NCBI RefSeq assembly: GCF_000003815.2 | Contig: NC_049984.1 | Span: forward strand, 19,628,624-19,692,623 | Direction of reading: 5' to 3' | DNA: 64,000 bases | Source of the DNA: Branchiostoma floridae | Taxonomy: Eukaryota; Chordata; Leptocardii; Amphioxiformes; Branchiostomatidae | Part shown: in pieces, positions 9,660 through 21,479 of the stretch | Numbering within the stretch: the stretch's first letter is position 1 | Layout: every line of letters starts with the position of its first letter | Translations under genes and position numbers: made by a program | The notes under the pieces: model-generated | Told to the model about the DNA's origin: nothing | Databases searched by the model: none | What the model saw: only the letters and a program-made list of their open reading frames with translations

Positions 9660-11395
9660 ATTGTGCAATTTAAGACACAGGCTAACTACATACCAAAAAC
9701 CATGACAATCCAACAAATGCTTCTTGACATGTTGTCTTACTAATTTCTCGCCACCACCACTGCAAGATCAACCTGGGGGAACGCTTCACCAGTATTAAAG
9801 CCCTCGTCCGTCGGAAGGAACCCCAAAATCGAAGTCAGCCGAAACTTACCAAAAATTTCTATGCACAGAATATAAAATTTAAACCGATAGATTGTCATAC
9901 GCCACACGCTCGTTGTTGTTGACGCCGTAACAGTTTACGATACAGCATGTTAGTGCACTTCCGCGTCGGAAATACCCGACGGAATCTAATTATACCGCCT
10001 TGAAAAAAATATGATTCAACAATGCATAACGTATTTCGTACTTTTGGAACGAAAACTTAATTGTATAGAGATCTAACAAAATATACTCAGTAAAAAACAG
10101 CGTTGTTTCGGACGAGCGACCAGAATTTCTGAATGAAGCCACTTGAAAGCGGAACATTTTGACGGCACGTGAGTTATATCTCTTGACTGATAGCGGTTGC
10201 CATGGAGACGACATAATATACCCTTGATTTCTATGCTGTGCGTGGGAAAGTGGTGCAAGCAGTGGAGGCACAGACTTCAATAGGGGATTACGGGGATATC
10301 TTAGTGCCTTAGTGTTTGCATAAATCGCCTTGCACGCCAGCCTCTCCCGCTAAAACCGCAGTGGCCGACGGGATATATTGTGAATATTCTAACAATGGCC
10401 GCCCAGTCTAGGTGCCGATTTTTGTCCACAAGGGCAAAATTCCCACAGGATATACGGATATTTACCAGACACAAGTTGTAGATATGACGGTAAAAAGTTC
10501 GTACGTTCAATAAGGTTGTTCATTTAGCAGCACTCGCTATGAGTTCTGTAGCGTTATTGTACCAATAAAACAGGTTAAAGCTCTTCCCTCCCTCTGCAAG
10601 AAAGGGTCAGGTCCAGGTCCAGGACGCAGGAACCATGGACTCGGCAACGACGCAACGTGCGGCTGATATCAATGTATTTTGATTATTACACAATGATTAT
10701 TATATTAATGATTAATATCAATGTATTTTGATTATCCTGCTGAGAAATGCTGGTGGGAAATCATGGTGAGAAATCCAAAACTAGTTGGTTTTTTTTCAAG
10801 TCACTCCGCAAACGGGGGGCCCCGGTTTTTACAGGAACCCTCCTGATTACGGAAATACCGACGTCCACTCCCTGTCCCCGCCAACTCTTCTGGTATCACA
10901 ACGTCCTCCACTTCGTACGGATTGTGAGGGACAAGGGCATCCACGTTCCAGCTGCGCGCGGACAGAGTTGAAGTTCGGCACATGGTCGACGTTCTATTCC
11001 TGTACCGCTACCGCGTCGTACTCTCCCCTGGCGGGCTAGCATGGGTCAGCTGCCACAGTTTGCAGCATCCGACAAGTGACCTTTGCTGCACATCTTCACC
11101 CTCGGGTCCGTGGGTCGGGTCCGGAGGATCATGAACATTGTAAGCACGGTTTCTCTTCGGAATGGTGTTAACTACTTTACGGAAGCATGGCACTGGGTCG
11201 CCGTCTTCGACCTTGCCTTTGCACGCCACCATCTTTCCTTGAATACTTTGGAAACAGCTTTGTCACCTCACTGTCTGTTACGCATGTTAGTTGCCTATTC
11301 AGATGAGTTTTGATGTAATCGAGGGGATCTTTCGCTACGGTGGGTATTTTGCTTTCTAGGGTAGGGCCGACATTAACAAAAAAATCATTAAATTC
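9660..11395. other. Stretch without a supported gene
   Basis: I see no recognisable coding. A 21-bp direct repeat (ATATCAATGTATTTTGATTA) occurs at about 10666 and 10714, a 48-bp offset. On the minus strand 11232-11008 and 10983-10801 hold frames of 74 and 60 codons separated by stops. They match nothing I know and could be remnants or chance. Confidence 0.6.
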
Positions 11396-11396
11396 T

Positions 11397-11425
11397 TCTC
11401 ACTCACTCACTCACTCACTCACTCA
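11397..11425. repeat. (ACTC)n microsatellite
   Basis: About seven uninterrupted CTCA units at the downstream edge of the LINE fragment on its own (minus) strand. This position is reminiscent of the simple-repeat tails of some LINEs, although the fragment here is from the middle of a pol gene. Confidence 0.85.
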
Positions 11426-11740
11426 GGTCCGCATGCTCCGGGATGGAGCGTAGCGCCTGCACACACAGATTCTTCGCACATCTTATTTTTATCTGTGATA
11501 GTACGGGCACCGGTTTGTATTTTGTGTGGGGCTGCTTTAGATTTATCACTACGATTTAGTAAGTCGTTCATTACGTTCCATGTTTGCTTTACATTCTTGG
11601 AGGCCTCTGTGAATTTCCTGTGGTAATAATTCTTTTTGGCAGTTCGTAATGTATGATTTAATTTGTTTTTGTACACTTTGTAGGTACTCTCAGACAGAGG
11701 GGTAGGGTTTTTATAACATATTTCACATAAAGTTTGTTTT
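11419..11740 (-). pseudogene. LINE pol fragment (CR1/L2/jockey-like)
   Basis: The minus-strand frame reads VYKNKLNHTLRTAKKNYYHR and continues with VKQTWNVMNDLLNR, the characteristic linker between the endonuclease and reverse-transcriptase domains of CR1/L2-type LINE polyproteins. Upstream the same frame continues through ICYKNPTPLSESTYK to about 11740, where it meets a stop. Neither the endonuclease nor the RT catalytic block is present, so this is a short truncated relic next to an ACTC repeat and dispersed repeat copy 1. Confidence 0.75.
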
Positions 11741-11780
11741 TCTTCTTAATCGACTTGAGTCTACCACGTGTCAACCATGG

Positions 11781-13435
11781 ACAAACCCTACGTGAGCCTC
11801 CTAACCTCTAGACACCGAATACCCTCCTCAGACAAGATGTACTCAAGTGCCGCCAGAAAATAGTTCATAACACAAAGGAAGCATCCATCAAATAAGGGCT
11901 CGATTTTAGATCGCTGGCATTATTTCCTGCTCTGGTATTATATTTGCCCAAGAATTGGAAAAAAAAATTAGCTGTTCAGCTGCTATACAGCTGGGCACTT
12001 TGACGGCGGATGGATATGTACAGTATTTCCCGTCGCACAGTCACGCTGCTTCAGTTGGAGAAGAAGGGCGATGGCGAGAGGTAGGTTCTCCGTTAGAGGT
12101 AATTTTTCCTTCCAAATTGTCTTGGAATTTTGTTATTATGTAAAAAGGATATTTTTTAAAGATTGTGGTTGACCGTGTGTCTATGTTTTCGAATTCTTGG
12201 TTAGGAACATCGATTGATTCTGCCGTATACGTATCCTTTATCCACACCTGGCCATGTTGTGTAAGGCAGCGTTTGGAATGTGTCTCGCAACCAACACGTC
12301 AGTTTATCCATACCCTCAGGTTTTGTCCTTGTCTTCTAGTTTTTGATGCTAGCCAGGGTTTGGACTATGTCGACGATATTAATCTGTTTTAGACCGCAAT
12401 TCGTGACAAAATGACTCAAGAATTGAAAGTGTGAGGCCGACCGCGGCTGACATCTGTGATGGATTGTCTTGTTTACGTGTTGGCGGACCGGATCGGTCTA
12501 CTTTGCAAATTTCTAGAACTCGATAATGATATCACACATTGTATTCGTGTTTTATATTGTAACAATGTATAAGTCCAAACCATGAAGAAGTGTTCATGTA
12601 TTTTATGTGTTAATCTATCTTGTGAAATAAAATGACTGTAGCAACTGTCTCTTCTGCTCTCTGCTGGCTTACAAATGTCTATCGTGTCAACTGGCAAAAG
12701 AAAATTGAGTGTTACACAACTAATTTTGGTTCTTAATTTTTATTTCTTGTACAGACTGCTCCTGGGATGTGGTGAACATCAATCAACGCAATATACCAGT
12801 GCAGATCATATGGAACACCAACAGATGGACACCTCCGATAGAGAAGGCTTACGCCGTGGACAAAGGCAGTATCTTTCTGAAATGAAGTCAACACATCCTG
12901 CAACAGCTGATCATAAAAGGAGTTTCCCCAACAATATTTAACAACAATGAAACGTCACCATTGGTGGCAGATCAAATCGTAACACATGTCATCACAGATG
13001 ACATCGATGTTTAGTTATTTGGCTTGTGGCTAAACATCCAACTTACTCAGAGTTCTGTTAGTCAGGTTATTGTTACAGCTGTACAGCCTCTTGGAAACCC
13101 AGACTTCGGGGACTGTGCCTCTGGCTCAGTGGGGGCTGGTTCAGCTAAGTTAGATGGGTATGTTGGATGTTAAAGTCATTATTAAGAGAAAGGTTTTTTC
13201 ATTAATCTGTTTTTGTCCATGCTTGAGTTGATGTATTCGGTTCCTTACACTCACAATCAAGGCAAATACCAATTCCTATGACTAGTCCATACAACAAAAG
13301 AGGAGGGTTCACAGATGGTTGCTGATAGTAACGGCCGTTCCTTGAGCGAATACACTGATGTACGATATGACACTTAACTATTCCTCCATAATTGGTAAAT
13401 TTGCTAAACTATAATTGTATCTGATGTACAAATTT
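11781..13435 (+). repeat. Dispersed repeat family, copy 1
   Basis: Begins ACAAACCCTACGTGAGCCTC and continues through GTGCCGCCAGAAAATAG, a block ending GGCGAGAG at 12080, a GT...AG bounded stretch 12081-12754 (donor GTAGGT, acceptor TTTATTTCTTGTACAG), and the 139-bp hairpin core at 13033-13171. It ends near ATTTTCAACATTGTG, where a DIRS-like coding remnant begins on the other strand. Copies 2 (31252) and 4 (45841) share the whole plan; copies 3 and 5 only the right end. No conserved long frame is seen; a short frame ending ..TSAARK and a stop is shared at the left end. Confidence 0.85.
13033..13171 (+). other. 139-bp hairpin core, copy 1
   Basis: Bounded by the perfect inverted pair AACATCCAAC / GTTGGATGTT. 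An inner stem pairs CAGCC near the left with GGCTG near the right, flanked by AGCTG / CAGCT. The central ~57 bases, from CAGCCTCTTGG to GGGGGCTGGT, are the same in all five copies except one C/T in copy 2. TGGCTCAGTGG inside it is an exact match to the Pol III A-box consensus, but no B box is present at normal spacing. Confidence 0.7.
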
Positions 13436-13772
13436 TCAACATTGTGACATATAAAATTCGTCTGCTAATCTTACTTCAACCACTATTCGATCGGTTAAAC
13501 TTGGTCCCTCACGCCACTCGATCCCTTGTGTGTGGCTCCATATGTTGGAATGCCTGACGGAAGTGGTTGATCTGTAACGAGAAAGACAGTCTTTACAGTG
13601 TTTACCGGGGATGTGAGTAGCACGACAGAGGATATTGTATTGTAGGCAGGCGAGAAAAAAGTACCGGAGTAATGGCATGATCTGAGGGTTTCGGGAGGTC
13701 TGGCGATTGATTACATGTACAAGGGCCTCGTTATCTGTGTGGAGGAGGAGTTGCTTATTCTCCTAGATGTGA
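13436..13772 (-). pseudogene. DIRS/Ngaro-like RNase H C-terminal fragment
   Basis: The minus-strand frame includes LLLHTDNEALVHVINRQTSR, where HTDNEALV holds a catalytic aspartate of retroelement RNase H. It continues with RATHIPGKHCKDCLSRYRS, the HIPG..N..D.LSR signature that ends DIRS-type RNase H. A TAG cuts the frame at about 13772, and the reverse transcriptase is missing. The last codons (..DEFYMSQC) overlap the boundary of repeat copy 1. Assignment to DIRS rather than gypsy rests on the HIPGxxN / LSR style and is moderately sure. Confidence 0.7.
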
Positions 13773-14145
13773 CTGGGCTGGACTATAGGTGGTGCTAATA
13801 CCTCCCCTGCTACAATTTCTAGCATCTTAATTATGGAATGTTTTATACAGCCTATGTCATATTTGGGCCCAAATGGTATGCAGTCAGTCTTTTCTACTGG
13901 AACAAAAACCCCATACCGGCTTTTATTCACTCCATTGTTAGTGACTTAGCTTATCTGCACGAGAAAAAGTCACCAATGCCGGATGATTGCACAAAAATTG
14001 TCAAACAAAAAATTGACTGAAAACGGCATCCGTGGTACAATTAGGCCTACATGTTACTGAACAGGCACTGAAGAAAAGTGTATTTCTATTTATATGGCCA
14101 GATTAAGAATTATAATAAAGTATCTCCTCACATGGCAAAATCAAT

Positions 14146-14367
14146 TCAAAATACAACCCCTCTGTTTGATGATGTAACATATACACAATGTGTATAGGTT
14201 GTAAATAATCTACAACATATACAATTTGCCGTAGTGCTGGTAATGTTTAGTTTTGCCATGGTGTGGACATTGACAAGAATAGGGTGTGTAAGATGGACTG
14301 GTGTGTGTTTTTGTAGTCCACTTTTTGACTTGAACTTTTTTCCACATGTGTCACAAACCTGTTCCAA
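14146..14367 (-). pseudogene. Single C2H2 zinc-finger exon fragment
   Basis: One classical finger, CDTCGKKFKSKSGLQKH then TPVH, opens just after a TAG and close to a possible acceptor (GTGTAG then TTGGAACAG). The rest of the frame is not recognisable and ends at 14146. A lone finger could be from a transposon or a host zinc-finger gene relic. Confidence 0.45.
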
Positions 14368-14439
14368 CTACACATGTAAGCAAGTATATAGGACTAATAT
14401 ATTAGGAATCAACACACTGAAAACATTTCTAGATAGACT

Positions 14440-15205
14440 TTTTGCTGGATCTCTTTGTACTGAAGATTAAAGATACGGATCAGGCTGTGTGCACAAGAAT
14501 GGTCAGGAGTTGTCCCAGTGTTGTCCCGTTCTGTCCCCGTGTTGTCCCGTTCTGTCACCTTGACTGTTGGTGGACTGTTGTCGTCTGGTGGTTATTTCAA
14601 TGTGTGTCCTTGACAAACAGGACCTGATATTCCTTCATCATTTCCAGCTGGAGTTTCGATCTGTCTGGAATGAACCGCTACCAGTTAGTGTCTTCCACTT
14701 GAGCACTTTATTGGGACCCAGTTTGGTTGAATCATTGCGGGCCCAGAAACTGTTGAGTCTAGTGTCCGCCATGGCCTTCTCCAGGTCCCCTGTGCGTCCC
14801 TGGTCTATCGTGCAACCCAACAGCATACAAGATAAGACATGACATGGGTGTTATTATAGTGGACCTTGATTCTAATTTGAGAGTATGAAAAAAATATATT
14901 TAAACATCTCGGGTCGTTTTTGTAGCAACACTGCTATGGACAAACCTTTTTGGAAGGAATTGGAAATTATTGAATTCATTTTGAACATGATAATAGCATA
15001 CCGAGCATGCCCGCGGTGTCCGACCAGGAGAAGCGTTCTCCGTATCCCAGGAAGTCGATTTGTTCTCTATTGAAACAGTAACGCGGCCGTCCTCTCCTGC
15101 CATTTCTCTCCATGCCCGGGTTAGAACGCATTCGGTTGTCGAAGGCCTTTATTTCGCCGTCACCATGTGCAGCGTGCTGCTGGAAGTGGAGCGCAATTCA
15201 GCCAA
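14440..15205. repeat. Large duplication, block A, copy 1
   Basis: Nearly identical to 56575-57320 in the same orientation, with a few percent substitutions plus small indels. It begins TCTAGATAGACTTTTTG and ends in CAATTCAGCCAAACCGCGC. At 15205 it joins block B directly, whereas copy 2 has 1.77 kb here, so copy 1 carries a deletion or copy 2 an insertion. I see no convincing coding in block A; its place 3' of the minus-strand Gag suggests an untranslated or pol-remnant part of the same element. Confidence 0.9.
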
Positions 15206-15990
15206 ACCGCGCATGGGTGGGTTGGGGTTCGGCCCGACCTCTCAAACTCTCTATCTCGCTACACAACGTACCCGCTACCCTGGATAAATAATGGTTCTGT
15301 TCTAATAGCCCATGTCTTTCCCGCCGGAGTTCTTCTACCTGTCGCATCAGGGAGACGGCGTCTGAGGAGGCGATCCCCAATGCTTGACTCGAGGCGGCGG
15401 TGCCTGACGCGCCTTGATCTAAAGCCTCAGCCGCGCAAGCACCGCGCACCTGTACACCTCGCACAAGGGTGTTCGCCACCACCAGTGTGAGAGCTTCCTG
15501 TTTAACTTCAGCAAACGAGAGGTTCCCCTGTCGCCGGACTCGACACAGGAGCTCTAAGCTCTAATCTGATGTCCTTATCTCTAAGCCCCTCGACAAACTG
15601 GTCTCGAAGTGCTTTGTCCGGGTCCGTGCAAATCTGTGCGTCCTGTCAGTGTCTGAAGCTGGACAGCATATGCTTCTCACCGTCTCGTCCGGCCCCTGAC
15701 TCTGACTGTAAAACCTGCCCATGATAATGTTGGCTGAAACGGTGTCTTTAAATGCCCACTTCAGCGTGTCTAAGATTTTCTGGGGGTCCCCCGGTCCCGT
15801 GGCTCCAGAACGTTAACCATATCTGGGGTGTATAGAGGGTCCCTTACTCTGGGTCTTCTCCCGGACACGTCGGGGCGTCTTGGGGTCTCCCCCTCCGAGC
15901 CTATCTGCGATTTCATCTCCTCCCTTATTCCTTCTAGCGCGGCCCTGGCGTCCCCAAGGCCGACCGCCATATTTCCGTTTATGTCCATAC
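15198..15990 (-). pseudogene. Ty3/gypsy-type Gag, copy 1, truncated
   Basis: The minus-strand remnant matches Gag copy 2 (58892-59865). It keeps ..VSGRRPRVRDPLYTPDM.. at the N side, the KALRDQFVEGLRDKD block and a coiled coil (LMRQVEELRRERHGLLEQNH). It ends at 15198, where the nucleocapsid zinc knuckle is missing because of the deletion joint. Lesions: a frameshift near 15785 (GTPRKS then stop), a TGA and frameshift shared with copy 2, and a private 7-bp duplication (CTCTAAG) near 15552. Gag would form the particle of an LTR retrotransposon; this copy cannot. Confidence 0.8.
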
Positions 15991-16389
15991 ACCCACGTGA
16001 AGTTCTACTTTACTTTCCGCCGTCTATCCCGTACTATAGTAGTCGCTTTGGTTGTGGTCCCCGGACTGGTGTTAATCAGCAAGGGCAACGGTCTCAGTAG
16101 GAGTGGCAATGACCCAATACCGAACGGCCCCGTGAGTGGGGCGTCTCTGGCCTTCGCAAGATATATTTTAAACAGTACGTTCCCCTCTCGGCCAACCTGT
16201 TTCCAGTCTCCTCTAACTCGAAAGGGTGAGCGATCACGCGGAAGAATGCACCCAGAAAATTTACTATCTGTCCTTGCAATAGGATGTAGTACCAGCGTCG
16301 TGCAGCAATAGCAAGGGCTAATAAAACGTCCCTCGCGTTACCCGGGGCGACTGCGATCAACAGTGCTCCGCTCGGGCCTACCGACATGA

Positions 16390-16625
16390 GCTATCCTTCA
16401 GTACTGGTTCAAAGATCCTATCTACCCCTGTCATCCAATCTATATCCTTAAAACCACAATTTCAATACTACCACATATTGCCATTTCGCCTTTATGTCAT
16501 ATCGTGGGTCCTCGTGCGGTGTATCATTGGGTCCTAGGGGCACGATGTCCTCAATCCGAATCGCTACATACGACTTGTCAATTTCAAAGAAGACAACCGC
16601 GTGGGTATCCATGTTTGAAATTGTC
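16390..16625 (-). pseudogene. Unrecognised exon (HAVVFF...), copy 1
   Basis: The minus-strand frame reads MDTHAVVFFEIDKSYVAIRI and continues through DIVPLGPNDTPHEDPRYD to VVVLKLWF and a TAA. The pattern of a small beta-rich module with VVxF and IVPLG resembles the short modules preceding BEN domains in invertebrate proteins, but this is only an impression. The second copy (60331-60516) has only a few amino acid changes. Confidence 0.4.
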
Positions 16626-17355
16626 GGAGAGTTGAGCCGATATCGCTAAGGATAAGGCAATAAATGTCTGTCTGGTTGCATAACTTAATACCAAAGTTTC
16701 TGGCCCCTTGCCTCTATCCAACAACGTCCTACAAGTAATACGTTACTATTATGACCTACTACATGTACCTTTTCACTTAACATCTGTTGTTTCTAATGAT
16801 GTTGCTATGGGGTCTTCCCTGTGTCAATTGACCACATCATTTGGCAAAGTCCGGGTTTTATATTTCATCTTTTCTATCCGATTGTTATTAGTTATTACTA
16901 GTATTACATTTTTATGTTCCATTACATTTGTCACCATTCTACTGGTGAATACTTCAGATGCCACATTCAAAGAGAGTAGGATAATAGAAGCAGAAAAGTT
17001 TACCTTTGTGCATTCTCCCTGTGCATTGGTGTGCTGTTTGGGAGTCAGCTTTTCACTCTGCTGTTTCAGTGACCTCTTTGAGTTGTCCACCTTGTTTTTC
17101 ACCTCGGTCTAGATAGGGAGTTGACACAAAGACATTTATTTTTATTACTATTGTCAGGAACTATAGACTATTTGCTTGTTTTTTACTGCTGTCCATTGGT
17201 TTGCAGTGTCGTTGTACGAGGAACCAGTAGAGACCCATCTCGTCTAGATGGAAGAGATGGCCATTCATCTTCACTGAGGTCTTCATTGCCAGAATACTGT
17301 TGAGGAGATGACCAAACTAGCTTGTCGGTTGCTTTTTCTGTCACTTGAAGCCTGC

Positions 17356-17900
17356 TAGCATCTAAGTCTGTGCCAGCTTCTGTTTGTCGTGAAGTTATCA
17401 AAGTTTGTTGGAATGTATGTATGACTGAACATGATGTGGATTGGTTTCTCATCATTGCTTTTGTTGCGTCCACGGATGGTCATTTCATTTTCTGACAGCA
17501 CAAGCTTCCTATAGAAGTCTGTAATACCTTTGCATGGACACCAAGTGTGGATGCAAATGTCCAGTGCACTGCTCAAAAGTGCTCATGATATGCCCATGTT
17601 ATTTTACAAGATATTGCCAGGACAGACGATATTAGAATATTATTATCAACTTGAGCATGAGGTTGCCCATCCATGGCATGGCCATGCAATGCTTGTAGTA
17701 GTCAGAATGTTCGATCATCTCAATGGTAGCAAGCAGGCGGATTAATAAGTGGTGACTCTCGTGTCCAAAAAGCGTACTGACACCGCTCTGTAACAACAAT
17801 TTCCGTCCCCGATAGTGTGCAGTGGCGTGTAGTCTTTCAAGCGCCGAGGCTTTATCCTCCTTAGGATGCCGCTGGAGATAGCATCTCCTTTGCCGGGCAG
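17356..17900 (-). pseudogene. OTU-like cysteine protease, copy 1, inactivated
   Basis: The minus-strand frame contains DYTPLHTIGDGNCCYRAVS, the GDGNC motif carrying the OTU catalytic Asp and Cys. The next block, LFGHESHHLLIRLLATIEMI, is in another frame because one base is missing compared with copy 2. Further on, TDFYRKLVLSENEMTI and KPIHIMFSHTYIPTNFDNF follow, but the 40 bp encoding the catalytic-His motif (TPNHFVCL in copy 2) are deleted. OTU enzymes cleave ubiquitin chains; transposon-borne OTU domains of unknown role are known in metazoans. This copy is doubly dead. Confidence 0.7.
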
Positions 17901-17991
17901 ATATTGGTATCTCATGCTGTAGAAATACCCATGGCATGTATAAGATGTACTGTACACGTACACGCTGCACATAACCCACTTTACTTGTGTA

Positions 17992-18216
17992 TTAAACAAC
18001 CCTCCTTTGCTTGCAAGACACTCTTACTTTTCTGCAAGGCATCGCATTGAGGACGACATTCCTTCTTGAACTTAATTCTAAAGCTCTCGTCAGCGATTGC
18101 AATTACCTTGCCAAATACCAACCTCGCTCGTAGACCACACAAACCATGTGGCCTATCTTGATTGTGCTGTTCCCCGATACATAGTTTCTAATTTGTTCGA
18201 ATACGGTTGGATCCAT
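17992..18216 (-). pseudogene. Small beta-barrel module fragment
   Basis: From an ATG at 18216 the minus frame reads IKIGHMVCVVYERGWYLAR, then a TAA. A one-base shift (or splice at AAG/GTAATTG) continues as VIAIADESFRIKFKKECRP. The V.YxxxWYLaxV...V.F pattern is that of Tudor/SH3-like modules seen in several metazoan transposon proteins; a similar module is at 26600-26830. It is part of the copy-1-only insertion. Confidence 0.4.
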
Positions 18217-20045
18217 GGCTGCACGTGGCAAAAGCGCACAGACCAAGTGTGCACAGGCAGCAAATTTGTGTATTTTTCCTGGTTGACTGGATTCTCTGCT
18301 GCCTCCACTTGGGGGGTAGGGTATGGATGTTCAGTCAGCTCCCATCCATAGTGTCCAAATAGTGCCTGAGTTGTCGTTTTTTGTTCATCTGTGACAAATG
18401 CACCAAAGACTCATATCGCCTGTCCCTGCCATTTTCACGAGCGGTATGCAAGTTTTTTAAATATTACCTTTGAAAGTCTGCTCTGACCCGACATGCTTGA
18501 TACAAATTTGCGGGTTCTCGCTCGTGCCACAAGTGCTCAACAACATCTTTCGCTCCTTGACCGTGACTGAGAATACCAAACAGATAGAATTACTAAATAA
18601 AAGTATTTTTTAAAAATCGAGACAAAGGCAAATAAGGCTTTCTTGGTTTTCTTTCTTTCTTTCTATCACATACATAGATCAACGAAATAGATCAAATAAG
18701 TTGAAACAACTTATACAAATTAGTTCGCTCCTGCTATCGAACAGTTGTTCTATCTCCAGCGCTAGCCCTGCGACAGTGTTGATTGTGAATGTGGTCTTCG
18801 ACACATCATCGTATCGTGCAAGGCTGATGTCGACGGTCTGCAGACCGTTCTTGCTGGCTGCCTCCTTTAGCTCGAGATGCTCATCAAACCTGTCCATGAA
18901 CTGGCGCACATTGCTCACTACGCTGTACCGAAAACAGCTGATGACTCGAGATTATACCGGCACTGGGTTAGGACATACTACAGTTTACGGGAAAAAAAAT
19001 TGTAGGCTCGATTACGCTTTACGTAAAATGCACAGGCTACGCTTTACGTGAAATTTTCGCACGCGACTATGAATTACGTGAAATAAAACAGTTTCCCTAC
19101 GAATTAGGGAAATTAAAAGGCCTACACCTTACGGATCAGACCCTCATTTTAGTCCTTAGCCAAGTGGAAAATGTTTGACTTAAATACGGTATCAGGAATA
19201 TAAGAAGTAGCTGGCTACCTCCCTGTTCTTGGTGTGGACACCTTTCAAGTACCACTACAGCTTCTGTCTTTGGTCCCGCAACTCATTTGGAAACTTGTCT
19301 GTTTTCATTGCAGCCACCATATTTTCTATGGTATATGTCAGTTCGACATTTACTGCAAGAAGTTTTCTTTTAGCTGTCCAGTTCCCACCCTAATTCGATA
19401 TGTGTCTTCAGAGGCATTCGGTTCTATTCTCTTTTGTACAGTTTGTCTGTTTCATCTAGACTGTTTTGCAAGAAATCTTTGTGTTCTCGGACAATTGCTC
19501 AAAGGCAAACAAAGTCTTTTGACAGCTGAACTTTGTATGCGCGGTTACTGGTGCCACCATATACTCTAAGTAATTCACGATGTTCCAACTTCTTCTGATC
19601 AAGATGGCAGGTAATCTCTACATCAAACCCTGCAAGGGCTTCAGACAACTTGACACTTGTATTCTTTGTAGTATTCGTTCAGTATGTCTTGCAGGGTGGT
19701 ACAGGTCCATGCAATGTTGTCTGACCACCCCTCCTTCCCAAGTTGCCTGGCAAACACACTTGAATACTTTGTACAGTGAGTTAAGTGACCCCATGCCTTT
19801 GACAAACAATGATTCAATTATAAAAATGAGTTGTGAAAAACAAACGCTTACCAGAACTCCCTAGTTAAAGGTCAAATTTCTTTACTCTTTTCAATGTTGT
19901 TTGGGAGTTCTGCTGTGTATGTGCAGTAATTCAAGGCCATTGATACAACCTTTTTTTTTTAATTTTTTTTATTGGGTTTTCAAATAAACAAAAACAACGA
20001 AGAGTTGGGGGACCATCCAACAAAATGACAGCAAAAATAACAGAA
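18217..20045. other. Copy-1-only interval with one exon-like frame
   Basis: This stretch has no counterpart in the second duplicated block. On the minus strand, 18930-18690 forms an exon-like frame (RQFMDRFDEHLELKEAASKN, then TTFTINTVAGLALEIEQLF) between an acceptor (TGTTTTCGGTACAG) and a possible donor (GTATAAGT); I do not recognise it. Near 18965-19140 several TTTACGTGAAA-like motifs repeat irregularly. Minus-strand frames around 19580-19810 look like decayed coding but are broken. Confidence 0.4.
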
Positions 20046-20072
20046 GTGATTTCAATATAGCCATAACAATAA

Positions 20073-20430
20073 TGAACTTAGATTCAAAAAATAATATGAG
20101 ATCTTAATACTGTAACAATTAGGAACTTAGATTCAACAGTAATATAACTGAGATCTCAAACCATAACCATAATGAACTTAGACTCAAAAATAATATAACT
20201 GAGATCTCAAACCATAACCATAATGAACTTAGACTCAAAAGTAATATAACTGAGATCTCAAACCATAACCATAATGAGCTTAGACTCAAAAAATAATATA
20301 ACTGAGATCTCAAACCATAACAATAATGAACTTAGATTCAAAAGTAATATAACTGAGATCTCAAACCATAACAATAATGAACTTAGATTCAAAAGTAATG
20401 TAACTGAGATCTCAAACCATAACAATAATA
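20073..20430. repeat. 51-bp minisatellite
   Basis: Seven units of about 51 bp, each GAACTTAGATTCAAAAGTAA, TATAACTGAGATCTCAAACC, then ATAACAATAAT, with CAA/CCA variants. It abuts the C-terminal side of the Gag remnant at 20440. Since 51 is divisible by 3, repetitive 17-residue frames appear on both strands. Confidence 0.95.
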
Positions 20431-20439
20431 AGCGAAGCC

Positions 20440-20859
20440 ACTCGTCCCTTATCCCATCTAAAATCCTGTCTCTAAGGATGCTATCGCTATCAGCGAGCGG
20501 ACCTCTCCTACGCCGGTCTGTCCTCTGTCTAAAGCTCCTTTATATTATAGGAGTTCTTGTAGCGCCAGGGCATATTGCTGCATGGTCTCACGAGGGGACT
20601 GGACCCGTGAATAGAATTGGCCCATGATTACCGAGACCAATGCAGTATCCCTAAAAGCCTCGACTAGCCTGTCCTTTAATCTGTCGAAGCTGGCCCTGTT
20701 CTGAATCGAGAGAACTGCCACTTGTCTCCGGGCTTACCCCTCTAACTGATGGCACAACAACCCGGCCTGATGGCCTTCTTGTACATTGAACAACAGGAGC
20801 GCCCCCTCGACCTCGTCGATCCACTCCTCGACAGTCATACCTGTTCCTGTCCCGTACAT
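20440..20859 (-). pseudogene. Ty3/gypsy-type Gag fragment (second family)
   Basis: From an ATG at 20859 the minus frame holds MTVEEWIDEVEGALLLFNVQ, HQAGLLCHQLEG, an in-frame TAA, then ARRQVAV, SFDRLKDRLVEAFRDTAL and IMGQFYSRVQSPRETMQQYA, ending in TAA at 20545. This is the order of the Retrotrans_gag capsid domain (W..e.e..l through L.G.ARR to F.L...F). Further remnant (RDRILDGIRDEWL) lies at about 20450-20490 in another frame. The 51-bp minisatellite replaces what follows. Distinct from the Gag in block B. Confidence 0.8.
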
Positions 20860-21479
20860 TTTGGTAACTTCCTGTCAAATGGCATGTACCCCAGTCCTAC
20901 GTTTAATCCAGCTAATTGTGGATTTACAGGTACGTTCTGGTTAACCTGAGGGTCGGATCTACAGGCGCATTGGGATCTACGGGTCCGTAAGACTTAACTG
21001 TTCATGGATGCGAAGTAATGATTAAAGTTGAACACTGTTAACTACGAGGGAGATAAACGTTTAAAGAGAGCCTTCGCGGAGACGTGTGACTGTAAGTTGG
21101 GAAACACATTTGTGCAAAATTGATCTATCTACTTTTAAACTATCAACAACTCTAGCATCTTCGGCTCATGTCGGCCGGGCGGTCGCGTTTCAAGTTTGCA
21201 CGTACCGTACCGCCATGCCACGTCATACCACTGCCATGTACAAACACAGCTAGCAGGCGTCACTATGTAGGTAGTATGTGGGTCAAAGCGTCACTGGACC
21301 GTACTAACATGAGATGCAGCAAAATCGGATCCTTACTGACAAGTGAAGACACGTTAGGAAAACATGATGTTAGGAAAGGAAAACATGATGTCGTCTTCCA
21401 TTCCAATTTTAATCACCTACATACCAAACATTCTCCTAACACTAACCTAATTCAGTATTCGCCTGTTGTTCACTCGAGC

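Larger units (their letters stand above)
15208..17901. repeat. Large duplication, block B, copy 1
   Basis: Corresponds to 59094-61797. Small indels distinguish the copies: copy 1 lacks about 20 bp near 17052 and about 40 bp near 17390, and has extra bases near 17260. The block spans Gag, an unknown exon, two short exon-like frames and the OTU region. Homology ends within GCCGGGCAG at 17901. Confidence 0.9.

Noticed and set aside
13033-13171. Pol III gene driven by the TGGCTCAGTGG A box
   Set aside because: The only B-box-like sequence (GGTTCAGCTT) is imperfect and about 15 bases away, too close for a type 2 promoter, and no T-run terminator follows.
15880-16311. 143-codon plus-strand ORF (and its partner at 59709-60194)
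   Set aside because: Antisense to Gag; GC-rich shadow frame.
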